From the NCBI GenBank assembly GCA_965226435.1, contig CBDDCY010000008.1, forward strand, positions 62,001-126,000: a DNA stretch of 64,000 bases. The letters are read 5' to 3'. The notes beneath the pieces are model-generated. The model had not been told where the DNA came from and searched no databases. It saw only the letters and a program-made list of their open reading frames with translations. Position numbers and translations under genes: made by a program. This document shows, one piece after another, positions 62,825 to 64,000 of this stretch. This DNA is from UBA6623 sp965226435 (GTDB lineage: Bacteria; Acidobacteriota; Terriglobia; Bryobacterales; UBA6623). The first letter of the stretch is position 1. Every line of letters begins with the position of its first letter.

Positions 62825-64000
62825 ATGAACCCCGAACGCCGTCAACGGATCAAAGATATCGCTTTCGAGGCGCTTGACCTCGCGGGCGACGAGCGGACGG
62901 GTTTTCTCGACCACGAATGTGGTTCGGACCGCGAATTACGGAAAGCCGTCGAGGAGTTTCTCGACGATGATCAGGATGTCGGCGATACGCTCGAGCGCGC
63001 CATCGCGGCCGCGGCCGCGGCCGTGTACGAAGAAGCAAACCCCGAGGGGGCCGGTCCTGATTTAGAAAGCGCGCCGGCGGCCGGTTTGGTCATCTCGCAC
63101 TACCGCGTCGTCGAAAAGCTCGGCGAGGGCGGCATGGGGGTCGTTTACAAGGCGATCGACACGAAACTCGATCGCCCGGTCGCGTTGAAATTCCTGGGGC
63201 TGTCGCTGCTCGAAGACCCGGAAGCTAACAAGCGTTTCCAGCGCGAGGCCAAGGCCGCCGCGGCGCTCGACCACCCGAATATCTGCACCATCTACGAAAT
63301 CGACGAAGCCGACGGACGAACATTTCTCGCGATGGCCTTCATCGAGGGCCGCACGGTCAAGGACATTGCGATGGAACGTCCGCTGCCGATCGAGAAAGCT
63401 CTCGACATCGCCGTTCAAACCGCGCAGGGGCTACAGGCGGCGCATCGGAAAGAGGTCGTCCACCGCGATATCAAGAGCGCCAATTTGATGGTTACGCCCG
63501 AGGGGCAGGTCAAGATCATGGACTTCGGGCTGGCGCAACTCGCCGAGGCCTCGAAGCTGACCAAGACGGCGACCATGCTCGGGACGCCGGTTTATATGTC
63601 TCCCGAGCAGGCGCGGCGAAGGCCGACCGACCGGCGCACCGACGTGTGGTCGTTGGCGGTGGTGCTCTATGAAATGGTCACGAGCCGCTTGCCTTTCGAG
63701 GGAGAGAAGCAACAGGCGGTGCTGTACGGGATTATCAACGAGGAGCCCGAGCCGCCGACGGCGCTGCGGTCGCGGCTGCCGATGGAGCTCGACCGCATTG
63801 TCGCGCGCGCGATGGTTAAGGCCCCGGAGGAGCGCTATCAGCATATCGATGAGATGCTGGTGGATTTGCGGGCGCTGAAGAAGGGGCTGGGGCGGCGGGC
63901 GGATGCGCGGGCGGCCGATGCGCTTGGTGCGGGACAAGCTGAGAGCTTGTCCTCACTGGGGGCTGGGGCCGGCACGAGTGCCGGTCGCTACTGGTCGCCG
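62825..64000 (+). CDS. Ser/Thr protein kinase (PknB-like), 3' end beyond the window
   Basis: 392 codons without a stop. The kinase domain begins near residue 93: glycine loop LGEGGMGVVYKA (99-110), K122 (VALKFL), catalytic HRDIKSANLM (213-222), DFG at 233-235 and activation-loop end GTPVYMSPEQARRR. The N-terminal 85 residues are helical, as in other acidobacterial kinases that follow Sig-70_X6 factors. After the kinase domain the frame passes through two REP-like elements (63932-63993), which encode the linker AGQAESLSSLGAGAGTSAGR. A transmembrane helix and sensor domain are expected further on. Confidence 0.93.
   Translation, partial: MNPERRQRIKDIAFEALDLAGDERTGFLDHECGSDRELRKAVEEFLDDDQDVGDTLERAIAAAAAAVYEEANPEGAGPDLESAPAAGLVISHYRVVEKLGEGGMGVVYKAIDTKLDRPVALKFLGLSLLEDPEANKRFQREAKAAAALDHPNICTIYEIDEADGRTFLAMAFIEGRTVKDIAMERPLPIEKALDIAVQTAQGLQAAHRKEVVHRDIKSANLMVTPEGQVKIMDFGLAQLAEASKLTKTATMLGTPVYMSPEQARRRPTDRRTDVWSLAVVLYEMVTSRLPFEGEKQQAVLYGIINEEPEPPTALRSRLPMELDRIVARAMVKAPEERYQHIDEMLVDLRALKKGLGRRADARAADALGAGQAESLSSLGAGAGTSAGRYWSP
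63932..63993. repeat. Two REP-like elements in frame inside the kinase gene
   Basis: GGACAAGCTGAGAGCTTGTC (63932) and, about 15 bp later, CCGGCACGAGTGCCGGTCGC (from 63968). Inverse or related copies are at 53597 and 32206. Together they encode the juxtamembrane linker. Confidence 0.9.

Overview
The window looks like a chromosomal segment of a GC-rich member of the Acidobacteriota. The best marker is the C-terminal region of the large sulfatase at 3027-6176, which resembles the 'Solibacter' C-terminal domain (TIGR03437 type). It fits with a CBM9-like/DUF5916 outer-membrane protein, a CRTAC1 (FG-GAP plus ASPIC/UnbV) protein, a PSD1 cytochrome/DUF1501 pair, and an ECF sigma factor followed by a Ser/Thr kinase. 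No rRNA, CRISPR array, phage module or replication origin was seen. Taxonomy is inferred from gene families, not from a marker gene.

Layout. 1-2.5 kb: 5' part of an acyl-CoA dehydrogenase, then a frameshifted IS256-type element abutting a truncated secreted protein. 3-9.5 kb: two-domain sulfatase, a tandem-repeat block with a glutamine synthetase tail, a VCBS-repeat lipoprotein and a VOC protein. 9.7-13.9 kb: galK-galT-glpD, then tRNA-Gly and tRNA-Cys with a good promoter. 14-24 kb: DUF5916 protein, a class V aminotransferase with serA (serine synthesis), a glycine-rich secreted protein, a subtilase, a broken hicB and a UvrC-like protein without its second nuclease half. 24-34 kb: two membrane proteins, a decayed sensor kinase/receiver, then the imuA-imuB-dnaE2 mutagenesis cassette. 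34-46 kb: DUF1501/PSD1 pair, a methyltransferase gene split cleanly by an IS630 element, a polytopic membrane protein, a CRTAC1 lipoprotein and a deleted acyl-CoA synthetase. 45.4-54.7 kb: sugar transferase with methyltransferase, purE, a secreted cysteine hydrolase, a broken higB with intact higA, a LacD-like aldolase, an MFS exporter, a permease and a Kv-like channel. 54.8-64 kb: lipoprotein sulfatase, poly-Gly/TPR protein, serS, gene remnants, a cyclase-family lipoprotein, a secreted kinase-fold protein, and the sigma factor/kinase pair running off the end.

The main theme is genome plasticity. Small palindromic repeats (REP-like) of several families are scattered through intergenic DNA and also sit in frame inside imuB and the terminal kinase. 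Heptanucleotide repeats sit inside dnaE2. Two insertion sequences, three degraded toxin-antitoxin loci and several remnants surround them. The most interesting places are the mutagenesis cassette (repeat insertions in two of its three genes, and a palindrome on the predicted imuA promoter) and the divergent transcript start at 33.6 kb, which has a near-consensus promoter and two GNRA hairpins but no convincing protein.
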